A DNA stretch of 5,467 nucleotides, from positions 4,541 through 10,007 of the forward strand of contig JAHEHB010000183.1 in assembly GCA_024644775.1 (NCBI GenBank), given 5' to 3'. The stretch comes from Deltaproteobacteria bacterium. GTDB lineage: Bacteria > Desulfobacterota > Desulfobacteria > Desulfobacterales > SURF-15. Position numbers and translations under genes: made by a program. Position 1 is the stretch's first letter. Each line of letters starts with the position of its first letter. Positions 5,280-5,467 of the stretch are shown here, piece by piece. The notes under the pieces are model-generated. The model was given only the letters and a program-made list of their open reading frames with translations. It was not told the DNA's origin and ran no database searches.

Positions 5280-5467
5280 CTAACTTTTTATGGATTCGAT
5301 TTCTTTGATTCTTTCACGAACGACCCCTAGTTCGTTTTCTATTTCCTTCTCGTATTTTTTTAAAGATTCCAAATTTGAATCGCTTATTTCCTGTTCTCTG
5401 AATTTCCCCGTTTCCCGGCATCCACAGGTACAGATTTCCGTTAATGCCTCTCGACAGTTTTGCAGCG
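5280..5467 (-). CDS. Small Cys-cluster/coiled-coil protein, C-terminal part (5' end outside window)
   Basis: An open minus-strand frame runs in from the right edge (first complete codon at 5465) to TAG at 5282-5280, giving 61 visible residues. It has a Cys cluster near the visible start (NC, then REALTEI, then CTCGC) and an acidic/basic helical tail with heptad-like spacing (LESLKKYEKEIENELGVV, ending RIKEIESIKS), probably a coiled coil. No plausible start codon occurs within the visible part before the Cys cluster, so the start lies beyond 5467. The Cys-x-Cys-x-Cys pattern resembles that of the 38-residue protein on the same strand, separated by a 113-nt AT-rich gap (5167-5279) where I see no further gene. 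Function unknown; metal binding is a guess from the Cys spacing. Confidence 0.6.
   Translation of the reverse strand, partial: LQNCREALTEICTCGCRETGKFREQEISDSNLESLKKYEKEIENELGVVRERIKEIESIKS

Overview
The window looks like chromosomal DNA from a Desulfobacterota-type (deltaproteobacterial) anaerobe. The reasons are moderate GC, a Cus/Czc-type metal efflux gene, a CopZ-like iron-sulfur protein, a TPR protein with a Cys-containing tail, and apparent selenocysteine (Sec) use. This assignment is inferred from protein resemblance recalled from memory; no search was run.

Layout. Positions 1-304 hold the C-terminus of a CusA/CzcA-type RND pump. Positions 371-793 encode a small exported protein with a His/Met-rich start. 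Positions 803-2428 encode an exported or membrane-anchored protein with 14 perfectly phased 34-residue TPR repeats. Positions 2462-2704 encode an 80-residue helical protein resembling the linker of a sensor protein. Positions 2855-3082 and 3167-4921 are the heart of the window. Positions 4922-5049 hold a hairpin that best fits a minus-strand terminator. Positions 5050-5166 and 5280-5467 (minus strand) are two small Cys-cluster genes, the second cut by the window edge.

Main result. Two adjacent plus-strand genes are interrupted by in-frame TGA codons, and on each side of every TGA the same reading frame carries the same protein family. The first is a CopZ/BFD-type [2Fe-2S] protein with one TGA (3008-3010), at a position where relatives as I recall them have Cys. 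The second is a 584-residue fusion of signal anchor, rhodanese, DsbD/CcdA membrane domain and thioredoxin. It has two TGAs (3524-3526 and 3539-3541), the first at the rhodanese catalytic Cys position and the second five residues later. After each of the three TGAs I can fold a hairpin whose apical loop begins 18, 19 or 21 nt downstream and has G in its first two positions, as expected for a bacterial SECIS element. I therefore read both genes as selenoproteins. A conventional gene caller would give a truncated 'rhodanese', a 'DsbD' starting at an artificial GTG, and a truncated iron-sulfur protein.

How it may work (inference). The membrane domain keeps both transmembrane Cys and the thioredoxin domain keeps Cys-x-x-Cys, so electrons from cytoplasmic thioredoxin could reach the periplasmic thioredoxin domain and then the Sec-x4-Sec rhodanese domain, which sits where DsbD normally has its alpha domain. 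Together with the metal pump, the His/Met exported protein and the CopZ-like protein, this suggests a copper or thiol/sulfane-sulfur handling locus that uses selenium.
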